This document shows positions 24,405-35,745 of a stretch of 64,000 nt of DNA, one piece after another (the stretch's first letter is position 1; each line of letters starts with the position of its first letter). The notes below the pieces were generated by a model. It was not told the DNA's origin. It was given only the letters and a program-made list of their open reading frames with translations, and did not search any database. A program made the position numbers and the translations under genes. The stretch comes from Eupeodes corollae (lineage: Eukaryota > Arthropoda > Insecta > Diptera > Syrphidae), in contig NC_079147.1 of the NCBI RefSeq assembly GCF_945859685.1, positions 19,934,429 through 19,998,428 of the forward strand. The letters are read 5' to 3'.

Positions 24405-24639
24405 TATTACGATTTAAAAAAAAAAAACAATCTAAACATTTGGTCCTTCGAGCTGGATTTCTAGTTGTGGTAACAGCCAACAGACAACAGAATGCTAGGT
24501 GGCCTATGTTAAGCATTCGGGTTAGGTTTGTAAGACCGCGAAGGATTTGACTTCCTATAAAATGACAATCAAATTTAGTTTAAAATTGAAATATTTATGA
24601 AGTATTGTATATCTGAAGGTATTAATAATTAAACAAAGT

Positions 24640-25010
24640 AAGAACAATTGGGAAAGGAGGCGATGACAAAAAAGGATATAGCCATGAGCACCTATACTTA
24701 ACGGTACGTCAAAGTCAAGGTTAAACTGATGAGCATTTCTAGAAGTACGGGTAATATGGTTTAATTGTTTAAGATTAAGGATGTTACTGGCAATTTCACT
24801 GGAGTATTGTTTATGAAAATATCGAAAAAAATACTGATAGACACAAGACTTTGTGGCGGTGTCCAAGAGTAGCAAATTTCTCAGTAAGAGTACGATCGCC
24901 TATCATTTGAAGAGTTCTTTGCAATTTACTTCAAAAGACTCTAATATTTTATTGCAGCACCAGTCCAAATATGGAATTATACTCGAATATGAAAGTTCTT
25001 GCATCTTCCG
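24640..25010 (-). pseudogene. LINE-B 3' fragment (C-terminal domain only)
   Basis: On the minus strand, fragments read QRTLQMIGDRTLTEKFATLG, then FFRYFHKQYSSEIASNILNL, then TRTSRNAHQFNLDFDVP (open frame 24875-24555). This is the conserved tail after the RT of CR1/L2-like LINEs and matches the C-termini of LINE-B copies at 8.9 and 17.5 kb. No polymerase motifs are present; a 5'-truncated relic. Confidence 0.7.
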
Positions 25011-25019
25011 AGAATACCT

Positions 25020-25445
25020 AAACACACAGCAGTATTTATGGGTTGTGATCCACAAGATTTTAAGTCTCAAAAACATACTTTTTTCTTTTTCAAGTTAGTT
25101 TCTTTAAATACAATTTTTGCAATGAAAAAATATTCACATTTGGCACAAATCGATTTAATTTAAAAACTCATGTTTTAAGTACTTACCAGTACCAGTCCTT
25201 TAATTTGTCTAAAAGTTAAACAAAAATATTCATGACAATACTTTGTGAGATAAAAATTGGAAAGTCAATATATTTTGTTTCCTCTTAAAACTTAATTCGA
25301 AAACTATTTTATAATAATGCTTTGTTGTTTTTGTCGGATTCCTACCTCTTTTCTATTTAATTACTCAAATGAAACCTCTTATTGGAAAGTTCTATTTAGT
25401 TTGAATAATCTTTACAAATGTTGCTATACCCCAATGTAAAAAAGC
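25020..25445. other. No gene seen
   Basis: AT-rich sequence between the LINE-B fragment and a SINE fragment; nothing recognisable. Confidence 0.5.
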
Positions 25446-25451
25446 AAATGA

Positions 25452-25602
25452 AGTGGAGCAACAGTCCCTTGAAAACTATAGCCTAGTAACTTGCATCTCG
25501 CATTTATATTTTTAAGCCGAATACGAACGGCTAATTTGAGAAAGCTTTTTTTATGGCAAGATTTAATCTTGGAGGATTTCTCAATTCCTCGCAAAAGTAC
25601 AT
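25452..25602 (-). mobile_element. SINE fragment (minus strand, tRNA head missing)
   Basis: Reverse complement of the SINE body. GGAGCAACAGTCCCTTG (25456-25472) corresponds to the SINE 3' end, and the blocks AAGCCGAATACGAACGGCTA (25514-25533), ATTTGAGAAAGC and ATTTCTCAATTCCTCGC (25577-25593) follow in the right order. The tRNA-like head is absent. It abuts the broken 3' edge of RTE copy B at about 25622. Confidence 0.8.
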
Positions 25603-25621
25603 GTAGAAAAAACCTAAGATG

Positions 25622-27250
25622 GTCCCTCGAGATGACTTTACCACTCAATTGCTTTCTTAGTCCAAAGAAACAGCGGTTAGCAAGAGTTACTCTACTTTTG
25701 ATCTCAGCGCTGGTGTTGTTTTCTTCGTTTACAGCGGAGCCTAGGTAGACGAAGTCCTTGACTACCTCAAAGTTACGTCTATCGATTGTGACGTTTTGAC
25801 CAAGACGTCGGTGATGTATGTCCTTTCTTGACGACAGTACATTTTGCCCTCATTAACCGTTAAACCCATTTTTGCCGCCTCTGCCTCAATACTCCCAAAA
25901 GCCCCATTGACATCACGCTGAGTTCTTCCAATTTTGTCAATGTCATCAGCATATGCTAGTAATTGGACAGTCTTTTAAAAGATAGTGCCTCTAGTGTTGA
26001 CGTGGGAGCTCTGCACTATTCTTTCAAGCACGATGTTAAAAAAGTCACATGACAGTGCATCACCTTGTCTAAAACCTTTTTTGACATCGGAAGGTTCTGT
26101 TTCCAACCTTTATGGAGCAGCGTGAATTCTCCATGGTGATCTCTGGCGATTGTAGCCGTTCGACTTTGTACCTTCTACCAGCACCTCCTTGTTTTGCCTT
26201 GGGTCTGCAAATCCGAAGTGCTACCTTGGCTATAACGAGGTAGTGGTCCGAGTCGATGTTAGCTCCTCGGAAAGTTCGGACATCCATGATGCTGGAAGCG
26301 TGTCTGGCGTCGATCGCAATATGGTCAATCTGGTTGACGGTAGATTGATCTGGAGAAGTCCAAGTTCCTTTGTGGATGTTGATGTGTGGAAAACTCGTAC
26401 TGGCTACCATGACGCTTCGTCCCGCAGCAAAATCTATGAGCCCGAATCCTTTGTCGGAAGTGTTGTCGCGCAGGCTGATCTTTCCCGACAATTTTAATAT
26501 CGTAACTAGGGCACTGTTCATAGGTTTTGTCTAGGAGCTGGAAGAACATATCTTTCGTGTTGTCGTCTTTCTCTTCTGTGGGGGCGTGCGCATATCAGGC
26601 TTATGTTGCCGAATTTAGATTTGATGCGTATGGCCATGAGGCGGTCATTGAAGCACCTATTGCTCAAGACTTCTTGCCTAAGTCTGGCTCCAATGACGAA
26701 GCCGCCTTCAAATAAGCGCTGTTGGTTTTCGTGGTAGCAATCACCATAGTAAATATCGCAGTTTTTCAACCTCTTTTTTTTTCGAATACCAATGGCATTT
26801 CCTGGATGGCGGTGATGTCTGCTTTATAGCAGTCTAAGGCCTCCGCTAATTCTTCGACCGCACGTGGTCTGTTAAGGGACCTAACATTATACGTGCATAT
26901 CCGAAGCTCGTTGTCCTTAATTCGTTTGCGTAGGTTGTCAACAGTAAATCCGTCCGTATCCGAGGCTTGTTGGTGCTTCGCAACTATGAAAGCTTTTACG
27001 TGGCCAGGAAATCACCCCGACGGCACAACCTTCAACCTCCAACCTGGAGATCCTAAGTATAACTCCAAGGATGGGGAGCCGGATAAAACTCCCTATAGGC
27101 CTGGGCTCCGAGTCGTAGAAGCCCTATAAGGTGTTCACTAAGTAGTTCAACCTTACTGGAACTGTAGACGCCACCGTTGATTTCATCTTTGGAATTCCTC
27201 CGCTGCCGTCTGGATAAGGAGAGGTGCCTGTCGAAATATAAATACTGATT
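25622..27250 (-). pseudogene. RTE-clade LINE copy B: 5' region, endonuclease and C-terminal piece, RT core deleted
   Basis: Read from 27250 down: a 5' leader shared with 52280-52690, then the endonuclease start NELRICTYNVRSLNRPRAVE (about 26925-26865) and DCYKADITAIQEMRW (about 26840-26795). The endonuclease middle and end follow in shifted frames, including FPHINIHKGTWTSPD and NQIDHIAIDARHASSIMDVR with ANIDSDHYLVIAKV, whose SDH carries the catalytic His (open frame 26521-26069). The sequence then jumps to the RT segment ITMENSRCSIKVGN, then DVKKGFRQGDALSC and YADDIDKIGRTQRDVN (about 25955). The RT fingers and motif A are deleted. It stops at about 25622 within LSGKVISRD, so the 3' end is also missing. 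Plus-strand open frames here are antisense shadows. Confidence 0.85.
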
Positions 27251-27274
27251 TAACCATCAGATACCGAGGTAAGT

Positions 27275-27935
27275 CACTACACTTTTGCTCGCTAATGGCT
27301 GCCCGTGAAAATCAACGATGACCATCTTGCGCCAATTCTTGCACGTATGCCTCGTTGCCCTAGCCGACGGAGTCCGGAACAGAATTGTCTCCAACTTCTG
27401 GACATTTATTTTCAGTTTCCAGTCGTTGCAATATCGTTAAATCTTGTCGAAATCACGCTGCAAGAGAATTCTAATAACCTCAACCTTTCGGGCCGTTCTG
27501 TACGCAATTAGATCGTCGGCGTACGCAATTGCCTTTGTAAGACTACCTATCAGATCGCTGGTGTAAATGCTGAAGAGAATCGGCGAATTCACCGCTCCCT
27601 GTTGAAGACCATTCTTAATTGAGAATGTTGTGGTAGAAGCTACATTGCCACTTTTGACAACAAACTTTCTACCGTTAAGCATATCATAAAGTATATACAA
27701 CAATGGCTTGCTTATGCCAAGCGTGCTTAGTTTTAGGTAAAGACCCTCTAACCATACGGTGTCAAAGGCCTTTTCCAAATCAACCAGAACAGCACCTGTG
27801 CATTGTAGTTTTGATTGATTCCATTGGATATCGGAAACGAGTTTAGGCACAGCATGGATTGTATCATGAGCCGCCTTACCATCACGGCACGGGTGCACCC
27901 CAATGTTATCGGAGGTTTTTCTACAAGATTATCAA
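27275..27935 (-). pseudogene. Jockey-clade LINE, copy 2 (RT palm)
   Basis: The open frame 27898-27437 reads LVSDIQWNQSKLQCTGAVLV and DLEKAFDTVWLEG (motif A), LYILYDMLNGRKFVVKSGNV, LQQGAVNSPILFSIYTSDL (motif B) and IAYADDLIAYRTARKVEVI (motif C intact). This is a nearly undamaged RT palm, better preserved than copy 1 at 12.8-13.9 kb, where YADD is lost. The sequence ends at about 27280 next to the 5' edge of RTE copy B, so the C-terminal jockey domain is missing. The upstream fingers are cut off at about 27935. Truncated at both ends; inactive. Confidence 0.85.
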
Positions 27936-27939
27936 TTGT

Positions 27940-30335
27940 ATATGAACAAAATTCTTATAATGCAGAATTCAGGGCTCTTTCTGTTCTAAAAAATTTTCTT
28001 TTTGCGGAACTCCAGATTGGTGTATATAGACCATATTAACAGACTTGTAGTGTTTCCAGTTTGACAGTCATAAGTTCCTCCATAATTTTCTTTTTCGGAT
28101 TTCTTCCTTTTGAGGTATACTTTCAGCTCGAAGTCAAGCTGAAAACACTTCAAAGTTTAATTTTAAAGTGATTTAATGGCTAAGAAGGTAATATAGGCAA
28201 TAATCAACTGATTTGGCCCTTAAATAAATGTGTACCTGTAACATTTTTTAAAACTAAGCCCATACATTTTTAAAATAATTTGGATTAAACTGCCCTTGAG
28301 CATTTCACCATTACCCTCACCCCATTCAAGAACAAAAACTCCACTCAAAATTTAGGGCGCCTTTTAGGGTGTATTAAAAAGATCCCTCTTTGTCGGAATT
28401 ATTACGAACTGAATCTAAAATATATGTACCTCAAGCTACAAACAGTGCTCACCTAGAATTTTAGGTCTAGCTATCAGTTTTATAAATTGTGCCTATAGTA
28501 AACAAAAGGAAACATTTTCCTTGTCACTTTTCAAACTGTTTGAGACAAGGTACCATCTCATATAAAAAGATCACAAGAACAACATTAAAAACTCTTAAAT
28601 TCCTTAAAATTGTTTTACAAACTCCAAAACACTTCCCATAACTAAATATATACTAGCCGTCCTATAGCCTTGCAGACATTTCTCTATTCACATCACGTAA
28701 CAACTAAAGGAAATTGTCAATTTAAGGTGGACTCACAGTGTCCCTTGACTATTAAGTATATACCAAGACTAACCGTCATACATTATGTTGTGCTGTGCTA
28801 CCTTCTTCACAAAATAAACGACTTTCTTTCCTGACAAATTATTTTAACATTTCCACATACATATCCTCTTCCAATGTTTTTGCAAGAAAACTCCTAATGC
28901 TTGGTTGCACCAGTTTAAAAATTCTTTTCGAATTTATAAAATCTCAGTTTCTGGAGACGCATCAAGAGGAACACACATTTGTAAATGGTTTAAGATTTAT
29001 GTTGAAGGTTTTTCAAAAGTATTTTGTAAAATATTATTTCAAAGACTTTAAAGACAAGTATTTTCTTTAACAAAAGCTTCTGTTATTATGAATTTTATTT
29101 TTTTTATTTTACAATTTTTAAAATAATTTACAAAAAAATTGGTCGATTTTGGTTTGTAGGTTATCTATTGTAGATCCATAAAAACTTTTTCTTTGAATTA
29201 GTATAGTCTTTTAAAAAAATATTATTCACATTTCAAAAGTCCTTGCTGATTCCAGGCATAAATATCAACTTAATGTATGTACAATCTGCCTTTGTAGAAC
29301 GAAGAGGATAAGTGAAAATTGCATGCATTTGTCCTGGAAATACCTTCTATCAAATCCACCACAAAGATATTCTTGAATTTGTTTAATATTAGAACTTTTC
29401 TAGGTACATATAAACAATCCGTATCCTGATCCTGATGCTAAATCCTTTTTGTTTTATAAATTCTCTTCTCTTACATAGCTACATTATTTTTCTTTTGTCG
29501 GTCAGCCAAGTGTGACTGAATGCTTTTGGTATTCTTCAGATGAAAAGATACAAAAACTTTTCTAAGAAAGCAAAATAAAATCAAAAACCAAAAAAATATC
29601 CTTTAAAGCGAAGGTAAAAACAAAGAAAGAGAAAAGAGAAAGGGAAAACACACAACGAAAAAGAAAAACGACTGCAGTTGTCCTCGGGTTGAGTAATGAT
29701 GTTTTCAGTAAACATAATTTGGCAATTTTCTACCGCATTTATTTCGTGTATGTGACATTTTTGTTTGCATTCCGTACTCATTCATGTTCGTATATCGTGC
29801 AGGACCTTTAATTTAGTGAGTAACATAAAATACTCGTACCTAGAAATGTAGAGCTTTCATTATTATTTCAAATTCTTCAACATAATATTTTGGTCTGTAA
29901 ATATATGAATGTTATTTGTAGTCTTCTTATGTCACTCGACTAGGATATAATTTAGAATTATGTAGTTCTTTCCTGTACGTTTTAGATGTAAGGAATTTTT
30001 AAACATCGTCTACTAACGTGCTGATTCATAGATAAAAACATATTTGTCTATGATCGCAATATTGATTCTAAAAAGGTGGTTAATCCGGAAAAACTTATTA
30101 TATTTTCAAGCCACTACCGTGAAATAGTGAACCGCGTAGGTGCGTCCTCTGTTATTCTAAGAAAGAACTAAATGCTTCAACTGATATTATTAAAGCATAT
30201 AACAAAAAGTTTTTTGCATTACAACATCTCTTTCTTTTCTAGAGTTTTCCACAATACAACTAACAAAAAGTAAACACTATTAATTTAAAATATTAATTAC
30301 AACGGAAAACATTTGTTGGGTCCACGATTGGACCT
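27940..30335. other. No gene seen, AT-rich
   Basis: Short frames (91 codons at 28795-29070; 66 codons at 29581-29781) lack any domain. No repeat boundary or RNA gene is visible. Possibly unique host sequence. Confidence 0.5.
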
Positions 30336-30339
30336 TGAA

Positions 30340-31030
30340 TATAATCACAACAAGCTTGAAAAGTCGAAAACTTCATTAAGCAGCAAAACGTAAAAAAAGA
30401 GGCTGTAATGCGACCCACACAGATAACTTCCCATCCCGTCTGTCGATTTCACTTGCTTTAAAGTTTTTAGGTTTTCGTGTTTTGCTAAAAAAGATATCAG
30501 TTAAATTATTCCAAGAAAATTTTAGATTACCAACAATATTTTGCATATGATTAAAGAGTTTGATTTAAAAATCTATTTTGGTTCGCGAGATTTTTATTCG
30601 AAAACGAATTTTTAACAATTTTAGTAGCATTTCTTAAAAGTTGTAATTTCTAAAACAAATACAAATTGGATGAATGAAATATATTTGGAGCCAATATTTT
30701 CTATTATTCACGAGATACCGAGAACCGAACAGCAATTTTTACCAATTTTGCGTACTATTTTTTGAATATTTTAATTATTTATGGAAAAACTGACTGTTAG
30801 ATTTGTATAAAAAAAGTTACTGAATGTTGAAACAAATATTTTTTTATAAAATAAAATTAATTTGATTCCTATATCTTAAATTTTTAAAAAGATATTGAGT
30901 CGAAAATCAATTTATACTAACTTCAGTTATTTTTTTTTAATTATTTATTTTTTATTAAAAAACTGTCAATAATAATAATAATAAAGTATTTTATTTTTCA
31001 AAGATATAGTAAATCTAAAATTTTTTAAAA
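30340..31030 (-). repeat. Repeat R, copy 3 (reverse orientation), host sequence for the Helitron
   Basis: GCGACCCACACAGATAACTT followed by CCCATCCCGTCTGTCGATTT (30410-30449) is the reverse complement of the block at 20-60. Next come CGTGTTTTGCTAAAAAAG, a block with TTTTAGTAGCATTTCTTAAAAG (30619-30640) shared with 18.5 and 51.7 kb, and AT-rich degenerate units containing AAATTTTTAAAAAGATATTG (30888-30907) like those at 40.55-40.96 kb. Noncoding. The Helitron begins at 31038 directly after it. Confidence 0.6.
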
Positions 31031-31309
31031 GTTGATATCTTAATGTATAAAAATCCAGTGTCATATGTATGTTCCCAGTGAACTCTTCACCAAGTCACCC
31101 GATTTCGATGAAAGTTGGCATTTTATATGTAATTTGGTCTAACTTAAGATATAGGGTAGTTTATATTTCGAGTAATGGTCTAAATTGTTTACATATGTGT
31201 TGCAAATGAAAAATACTTTATATAAAATCTACTTTTCTAATTATATAGGTATGATCATTATGTTTTTTGAAATATATTTTGACTTTGAAATACAAATTTT
31301 TATTACCTT

Positions 31310-31504
31310 TGATATGTATGTAAGAACACGAGATTATGTATGTATTAATATTCTCTTTACTTCTCTTTTAATGATATGAATATATTGGAAAGTTATACGA
31401 TGTAGGCTTAAGTCAACTGATAGGTTAGAAATAAGTTAGTCTTAAGATGATGAATAAAGAGTACAGACTCAAAAGTGAAATGGTGTTTTTATTAAAATAC
31501 ATTA
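31310..31504 (+). repeat. 5' LTR of the Ty3/gypsy element
   Basis: Starts TGATATGTATGTAAGAACAC and ends AAAATACATTA. It contains an AATAAA polyadenylation-type signal (in GATGAATAAAGAG, 31449-31461). The termini are TG...TA rather than TG...CA. If the 4-bp ACCT is taken as TSD instead, the LTR starts one base earlier (TTGATATG). Confidence 0.93.
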
Positions 31505-31505
31505 A

Positions 31506-31520
31506 TGGCGACGAGGATAA
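31506..31520 (+). promoter_or_regulatory. Probable primer binding site
   Basis: TGGCGACGAGGATAA begins two bases after the 5' LTR, where a Ty3/gypsy element binds the 3' end of its tRNA primer. TGG at the start pairs with the tRNA CCA end. The particular tRNA was not identified. Confidence 0.65.
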
Positions 31521-31553
31521 TTAAAAAAAAAAAAAAGTTAATCGTGTAATTAA

Positions 31554-34500
31554 ATGGAAAATTTAAGTAGAAAAGAAGTGCTACCTAAAATTAAAATTGA
31601 AAAGCAAAACGAAATTGAAATAAAAGTTGATAACGAAGAATTAATTTTAATAGAAACAAAAATGGCATTTATTGGAACGATCGAGTTTTTTAGTCCCGGT
31701 GAAGATTTTGTGGATTATAAAGAACGACTTCAACATTTGCTTTCAATTAATAAAATTGTGGAAGATAAAATCAAAGTATCGTATTTAATAACTTTAATTG
31801 GCCCGGAATCTTATAAAATCTTAAAATCGTTAACAAATCCGGATAAGCCAGATGTGAAAACCTTCAATGAACTTATTGATATAATGGAGAAGTATTTTAC
31901 GCCAAAAGTGAATATAATCGCCGAACGATTCAAATTTTATAAAAGAAATCAAAAAAAACTTGAAACAATTAGTGAATATATTCTTGATCTAAAAACGTTA
32001 GCTCAAACATGTGACTTTAAACATTTTCTCGATGATGCTCTGAGAGATAAGCTAGTTTGCGGAATGTATCATGAAAGTTTTCAACAAAAACTCTTAAATG
32101 AATCGGAGCTCACATTTGACAAGGCGTGCGAGCTAGCAAAAAGTATGGAAATGACAAATAAACAATTAAAGGAGATGAGACCAGAATCTCAGAACACCAT
32201 CGACATGCTGAATCAACGGTATCAGCCTAATCAACAACGGGGAAGAAGTCAGTGGAGAAGATCAAGCTCGGAGAGGGGATCTTCTTACGAAAAGAGACCA
32301 TCTGGGCAAGGGCATCGCAACAGTAATCAAATTGACAAGAGGGATTGGAGGAACGCGGTTTGTTATAATTGTGGCCAGAAAGGTCATATAAGAAAATTTT
32401 GTAAAAACAAAACTAGTTTCGATAGTAAAAAAAAAATTAATGTAAACTATGTAGATGATATTACAGATTATGAAATAAATGATTTATCACTAGGGTATAT
32501 AAATTCGTTTACTAATGTTAATAGTGTGGCTCAAGTAGTACAGTTGTATATAAATAATGTAGTTTTGGAAATGGAAGTTGATAGTGGTGCATGCTCAACA
32601 GTAATTAATTATAATACTTATAAAAATAAATTTTCAGAGGTGACAATTGAAAAAGTTAAGAGGCAATTAAATGTGGTAACAGGACATCAAGTGGAACTGG
32701 TGGGAAAAATTGTGGTTAAAGTCCAGGACTTAGTCAAGATGTCATCTTTTCATTTTTTGGAAATTTTTGTTATCAAATCAAATCGCGACTTCACCCCTCT
32801 TTTAGGGCGTGACTGGTTGGATGTATTGTTTCCAAGTTGGAGAAACAATTTTGTTGTAAACAAAGTGGATGATGTGGTGGAAATGAAGGTAAAGAAATTA
32901 ATGTTGAAGTTTCCGAAAGTTTTTTCTAATGACATGAGTGATCCCATTGTCGGTTATAAAGTCCAGTTGAAGTTGAAAGAAAATGTGACTCCAATTTTTT
33001 CAAAGCCTTATTCAGTACCTTTTGGGATACGTGACAGAGTAGATGCAGAAATTGAAAAATTGGTGTCTCAAAAAGTTTTAGTACCGATCAAATATAGCGA
33101 ATGGGCTTCTCCAATGGTGGTGGTGCCCAAGAAAAATGGAGATTTAAGGTTGTGTCTCAACTGTAAGGTAGCTGTAAACAAATCTATCGAAAATAGTATT
33201 TATCATCTTCCAATTATGGAAGAATTATTTACAAAGTTTGTTGATTGCAAAGTGTTTTGCGTTCTCGATTTGACAGGAGCCTATTTACAACTAGCCGTGC
33301 ATGAAAAGTCTCAACATTTGTTAACTGTCAATACTAGAAAAGGGTTATACAGATTTACTAGGGTACCTTTTGGGGTTGCTGTTGCTCCCGCTGAATTCCA
33401 AAAGGTTATGGATGAAATTTTAAAGGATCTTGATAGGGTTGGTATATATTTAGATGATCTGTTGATTGGAGGGTTCGATATAGAGGACTGCGAAGCTAAT
33501 GTTGTGAATGTTTTAGAAAGATTGGAAAAGCATAATGTCCGAGTAAATTGGGATAAGTGTAAGTGGTTTGAATCGGAGGTTGAATATTTAGGCCATGTTA
33601 TTAGTGGTAAGGGAATCAAACCCAACAAAGAAAAAATTCGCGCTATTTTGGAAGCTCCTAGTCCCCAGAATGTTACACAACTCAAAAGTTTTTTTGGCAT
33701 GCTGAACTTTTACAATAGGTTTATACCTGATTTGGCAACTAAATTAAGAAAATTATACGATCTTTTAAAAAAAAATAATAAATTTGAATGGAGGCCAGAA
33801 CATGAGCAGACTTTTAATGAAGCAAAAAAACTTTTGATTAGCAATAATATTTTAGAATATTTTGATCCAAAAAAACCAATCGTTTTGACGTGTGATGCTA
33901 GTCCATACGGTGTGGGTGCGGTTCTTGCTCATATAGTTAATGGGGAGGAAAAACCAGTACTTTTTGCATCTACAACACTAAGTGAATCAGAAAAAAATTA
34001 TTCGCAAACTCATAGAGAGGCGCTGGCAATAATTTATGCAGTTAAAAAGTTTCATAAATATTTATATGGACGCAGATTTACTATTGTGACAGATCACCAG
34101 GCGCTCAGAGAAATATTTAGCGAAAAGAAAGGACACTTAGCTGTAGCGGCAGCAAGGCTACAAAGATGGGCTATCCAATTATCAATGTATAATTTTGAGG
34201 TTAAATACAAAAGAGGTTCGCAGGTAGGACATGCAGATGCATTATCTAGGCTACCCGTGCTGGGTTCGACAAATATTCCAGAGGATTTCATAAATGTGCT
34301 TAAGTTTGGTCCTGACAACATGAAACTTCTGAAGCTAGAGGATGTCAAAACTGAAACGAACAAAGATTTTATTTTGAGTAAGGTTTATAGCTGGCTTTTG
34401 AATAGGGACAACTTAAAAAATGATGTGGAAACGAAATATTATATAGACAGAGCTCGAAGTTTTTCGTGTAATGATGGTTGCATATACTATGGGGACAGAA

Positions 34501-35645
34501 TTGTTATTCCAGAAACTTTGAAATATGATGTTATCAGAATGTTACACGATACACACGTTGGAATGACAAGAATGAAAATGCTGGCAAGAAGTTATGTTTG
34601 GTGGAGGGGTTTAGATGCAGACATAGAAGAGTTTGTTAAGTGCTGTCAAGTTTGCGCTCAGACTCAAAATTTTACCAAGATAACTGAAGAATCGAACTGG
34701 ATTCCTTCTTCTTATCCATTTGAAAGAGTTCACATCGATTTTTTTGACATAGATGGGTTAAAGTTTCTTTTATTAGTAGATAGTTTTTCTAAATGGATTG
34801 AGATTGCTGAAATGAAAAGTACACAAGCAGAAAAAGTGATTTGCAAATTACGTAATTGGTTTGCTGTCTTTGGTTTACCAACTCAGTTAGTGTCTGACAA
34901 TGGACCCCCTTTTCAATCAGCGGAGTTTATTGAATTTTGTGAAAGTAATGCTATTAAGGTTTTTAAGAGTCCACCATACCATCCACAGTCAAACGGACTG
35001 GCTGAAAGAGCAGTTCAAACTGTAAAACGAGTTTTTAAGAAATTTTTAATAGAAAAACAGTCTATTAAAAATCTAAGTTACAAAATTGACAATTTTTTGC
35101 TCAAATACCGGAATACTCCAACAGTTTCGACTAACCAAACACCTGCTAGTATGATTTTTAAATTTAAACCAATAACTTTATTAGATGTTTTAACATCAAA
35201 GCCTAAAAATCAAAAGAATACTGTTGAGAATGTAAATACTAACACACATAAATTAGATTATTTAAATAGAATTGTTAAATTTAAAGATAAAGAAAATATA
35301 TATTATAAAAACAACTTTAAATCCCATGTCAAATGGATTCCTGGACATATTATAAAACAAATATCTAAATCACTATATAAGATTTCTGTAAATGGGGTTC
35401 AGAAAATAGCTCACATAAATCAATTAAAACACAGAAATTGTTCTATTCGATTTAGTCCACATGTAACTCTTATAAACAATAAAAATAGTAATGAAAACAA
35501 AGTGCAAAGTCAATTGCAATTTGAAGAGGAAAATGATGAGTTTCATAGTGCAGAAGAAGACATTGTTAATGATAATAAAGAAAAACTAAAAAAGCAATTT
35601 TTGAAAGATCAAAGGAAATTTAATTTGAGAATTAAACGTAAATGA
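31554..35645 (+). CDS. Ty3/gypsy gag-pol polyprotein, single open frame, apparently intact
   Basis: 1,363 codons. Gag: a helical capsid-like region (about residues 40-205) and one CCHC zinc knuckle at 270-283 (CYNCGQKGHIRKFC), preceded by an Arg/Ser/Gln-rich stretch. Protease: DSGA at 343-346. RT: YLDD at 632-635, with LDLTGAYLQL upstream as motif A. RNase H: acidic residues D781 (TCDAS), E822 (HREALA) and D847 (TDHQAL), ending ADALSRLP. Integrase: HHCC-type finger (H998, H1001, C1031, C1034) and catalytic D1062, D1115 and E1151 with the DD35E spacing. The C-terminal tail is Lys/Asn-rich and I see no chromodomain. Gag and pol are fused in one frame without frameshift or stop, so the Gag:Pol ratio must be set another way. 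The ATG at 31554 is the first in frame after the LTR. Mag-like affinity is a guess. Reverse-strand frames inside are shadows. Confidence 0.96.
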   Translation: MENLSRKEVLPKIKIEKQNEIEIKVDNEELILIETKMAFIGTIEFFSPGEDFVDYKERLQHLLSINKIVEDKIKVSYLITLIGPESYKILKSLTNPDKPDVKTFNELIDIMEKYFTPKVNIIAERFKFYKRNQKKLETISEYILDLKTLAQTCDFKHFLDDALRDKLVCGMYHESFQQKLLNESELTFDKACELAKSMEMTNKQLKEMRPESQNTIDMLNQRYQPNQQRGRSQWRRSSSERGSSYEKRPSGQGHRNSNQIDKRDWRNAVCYNCGQKGHIRKFCKNKTSFDSKKKINVNYVDDITDYEINDLSLGYINSFTNVNSVAQVVQLYINNVVLEMEVDSGACSTVINYNTYKNKFSEVTIEKVKRQLNVVTGHQVELVGKIVVKVQDLVKMSSFHFLEIFVIKSNRDFTPLLGRDWLDVLFPSWRNNFVVNKVDDVVEMKVKKLMLKFPKVFSNDMSDPIVGYKVQLKLKENVTPIFSKPYSVPFGIRDRVDAEIEKLVSQKVLVPIKYSEWASPMVVVPKKNGDLRLCLNCKVAVNKSIENSIYHLPIMEELFTKFVDCKVFCVLDLTGAYLQLAVHEKSQHLLTVNTRKGLYRFTRVPFGVAVAPAEFQKVMDEILKDLDRVGIYLDDLLIGGFDIEDCEANVVNVLERLEKHNVRVNWDKCKWFESEVEYLGHVISGKGIKPNKEKIRAILEAPSPQNVTQLKSFFGMLNFYNRFIPDLATKLRKLYDLLKKNNKFEWRPEHEQTFNEAKKLLISNNILEYFDPKKPIVLTCDASPYGVGAVLAHIVNGEEKPVLFASTTLSESEKNYSQTHREALAIIYAVKKFHKYLYGRRFTIVTDHQALREIFSEKKGHLAVAAARLQRWAIQLSMYNFEVKYKRGSQVGHADALSRLPVLGSTNIPEDFINVLKFGPDNMKLLKLEDVKTETNKDFILSKVYSWLLNRDNLKNDVETKYYIDRARSFSCNDGCIYYGDRIVIPETLKYDVIRMLHDTHVGMTRMKMLARSYVWWRGLDADIEEFVKCCQVCAQTQNFTKITEESNWIPSSYPFERVHIDFFDIDGLKFLLLVDSFSKWIEIAEMKSTQAEKVICKLRNWFAVFGLPTQLVSDNGPPFQSAEFIEFCESNAIKVFKSPPYHPQSNGLAERAVQTVKRVFKKFLIEKQSIKNLSYKIDNFLLKYRNTPTVSTNQTPASMIFKFKPITLLDVLTSKPKNQKNTVENVNTNTHKLDYLNRIVKFKDKENIYYKNNFKSHVKWIPGHIIKQISKSLYKISVNGVQKIAHINQLKHRNCSIRFSPHVTLINNKNSNENKVQSQLQFEEENDEFHSAEEDIVNDNKEKLKKQFLKDQRKFNLRIKRK

Positions 35646-35691
35646 AATAATTCGTAAATAAAGGTGGAAACATTATTCTGTTATAAGTAAT

Positions 35692-35744
35692 AAAAAAAAA
35701 AAAAAAAAAAAAAAAAAATTTATTTTATAGTAATTAAGGAGGAG
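35692..35744 (+). promoter_or_regulatory. A27 tract and polypurine tract before the 3' LTR
   Basis: A run of 27 A (35692-35718) follows the gag-pol stop, then TTTATTTTATAGTAATT and the purine tract AAGGAGGAG (35736-35744). The purine tract touches the 3' LTR, as expected for the plus-strand primer. The A run could be a replication-slippage product. Confidence 0.75.
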
Positions 35745-35745
35745 T

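Noticed and set aside
26189..26497. 102-codon plus-strand frame, and similar ones at 19133, 26893 and 53040
   Set aside because: Antisense to RTE endonuclease and RT sequence that makes clear sense on the minus strand.
33311..33700. 129-codon open frame on the minus strand
   Set aside because: It lies antisense to the RT region of the intact gag-pol and carries no motif. The same applies to 34094-34363 and 32750-32947.
31554..35645. Idea that the gypsy element is an envelope-bearing errantivirus
   Set aside because: Only about 100 bp separates the pol stop from the 3' LTR, so there is no room for an env gene.
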